Origin: Clostridiaceae bacterium
GTDB taxonomy: Bacteria > Bacillota > Clostridia > Oscillospirales > Acutalibacteraceae
NCBI GenBank assembly: GCA_904502175.1
Contig: CAJGDU010000089.1
Coordinates: forward strand, 1-5,464
DNA: 5,464 nucleotides
Reading direction: 5' to 3'
Both the position numbers and the translations under genes were made by a program. Below the pieces are notes generated by a model that saw nothing but the letters and a program-made list of their open reading frames with translations, had not been told where the DNA came from and made no database searches. The stretch's first letter is position 1. Each line of letters begins with the position of its first letter. This document shows positions 5,245 to 5,464 of this stretch, piece after piece.

Positions 5245-5277
5245 GCAAAATGAAAAGCACCTCGGAAGAGGTGCTTT
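5245..5277 (-). terminator. Intrinsic terminator of the right-edge minus-strand gene
   Basis: On the minus strand AAAGCACCTC (5277-5268) pairs perfectly with GAGGTGCTTT (5263-5254) around a TTCC loop. A T-rich tail, TTTTCATTTT, follows down to about 5247. It begins about 20 bases after the stop codon of the gene at 5297. Confidence 0.9.
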
Positions 5278-5296
5278 AATACTATTATGCTTTCAT

Positions 5297-5464
5297 TCAG
5301 CAGAAGGTGTTCTTCGCCCAGGCGGCGCAGTCGGCGAGGTCTTTCTCGTCCGGCTTGCCCTTGTGGAAGCGAAGGAACTCACCGTAGCAGTGGAAGTCGT
5401 TGTCGGAGATGCGGAGACCGAGGGACTCGCAGTAGGGCTTGACATAGCGCATGCTGGACTCCCA
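5297..5464 (-). CDS. C-terminal end of a possible flavodoxin-fold oxidoreductase; gene continues past the right edge
   Basis: An open frame of 55 residues ends in TGA at 5297-5299 and is followed by a strong terminator, so this is a genuine gene end. The visible part starts WESSMRYVKPYCESLGLRI and finishes DLADCAAWAKNTFC. The layout is a helix after a tryptophan, a short strand (LGLRI), a linker with PDEKDL, then a closing helix ending KNTF. This resembles the last strand-helix of flavodoxin-like domains, including A-type flavoproteins (FprA) and WrbA-like proteins. The fragment is too short to prove the family. Its GC-rich codons match the other genes. It is convergent with gap. Confidence 0.55.
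   Translation of the reverse strand, partial: WESSMRYVKPYCESLGLRISDNDFHCYGEFLRFHKGKPDEKDLADCAAWAKNTFC

Noticed and set aside
4983..5279. Plus-strand open frame of 98 codons
   Set aside because: It runs through hairpin H3, the 5102-5131 hairpin, repeat copy B and a minus-strand terminator. No ribosome site is present and the composition is unlike the real genes.

Overview
The window looks like chromosomal DNA from an anaerobic, fermentative, moderately GC-rich Bacillota (Firmicutes) species. The reasons are a single-chain pyruvate:ferredoxin oxidoreductase, strong GGAGG ribosome sites, near-consensus sigma-A-type promoters and AT-rich intergenic DNA between GC-rich genes. Negativicutes (Acidaminococcaceae-like) or Clostridia would both fit. 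This is inference; no taxonomic marker is present.

Layout. (1) Positions 1-1574, minus strand: the N-terminal 524 codons of pyruvate:ferredoxin oxidoreductase (nifJ/por), running off the left edge. (2) Positions 1575-1818: a divergent intergenic region with one promoter for each direction and several dyads. (3) Positions 1819-3153, plus strand: a 444-residue CNNM/CorC (HlyC/TlyC-type) membrane protein with a transmembrane DUF21-like part, a CBS pair and a CorC_HlyC domain. (4) Positions 3154-3298: an unusually ornate promoter region for gap. (5) Positions 3299-4327, plus strand: glyceraldehyde-3-phosphate dehydrogenase, followed at once by a strong terminator, so probably monocistronic. (6) Positions 4390-5250: a roughly 860-base gene-free stretch between convergent genes, packed with palindromic repeats. 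(7) Positions 5297-5464, minus strand: the C-terminal 55 residues of a protein that may have a flavodoxin fold, with its terminator at 5254-5277.

The two recognisable enzymes belong to central energy metabolism. GAPDH makes NADH in glycolysis, and PFOR makes acetyl-CoA and reduced ferredoxin from pyruvate. A flavodoxin-like protein would fit the same redox economy. The membrane protein between them has no obvious functional link and has its own promoter.

The most unusual part is the gene-free stretch. It holds three copies of a palindromic unit exactly 36 bp long, each followed by a smaller CTTT/AAAG dyad. Next come three copies of a roughly 48-bp terminator-like hairpin built on GGACTAC/GTAGTCC. 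Flanking both clusters are two diverged copies, in inverted orientation, of a roughly 117-bp GC-rich sequence. Together they look like an island of dispersed, structure-conserved repeats rather than coding DNA.
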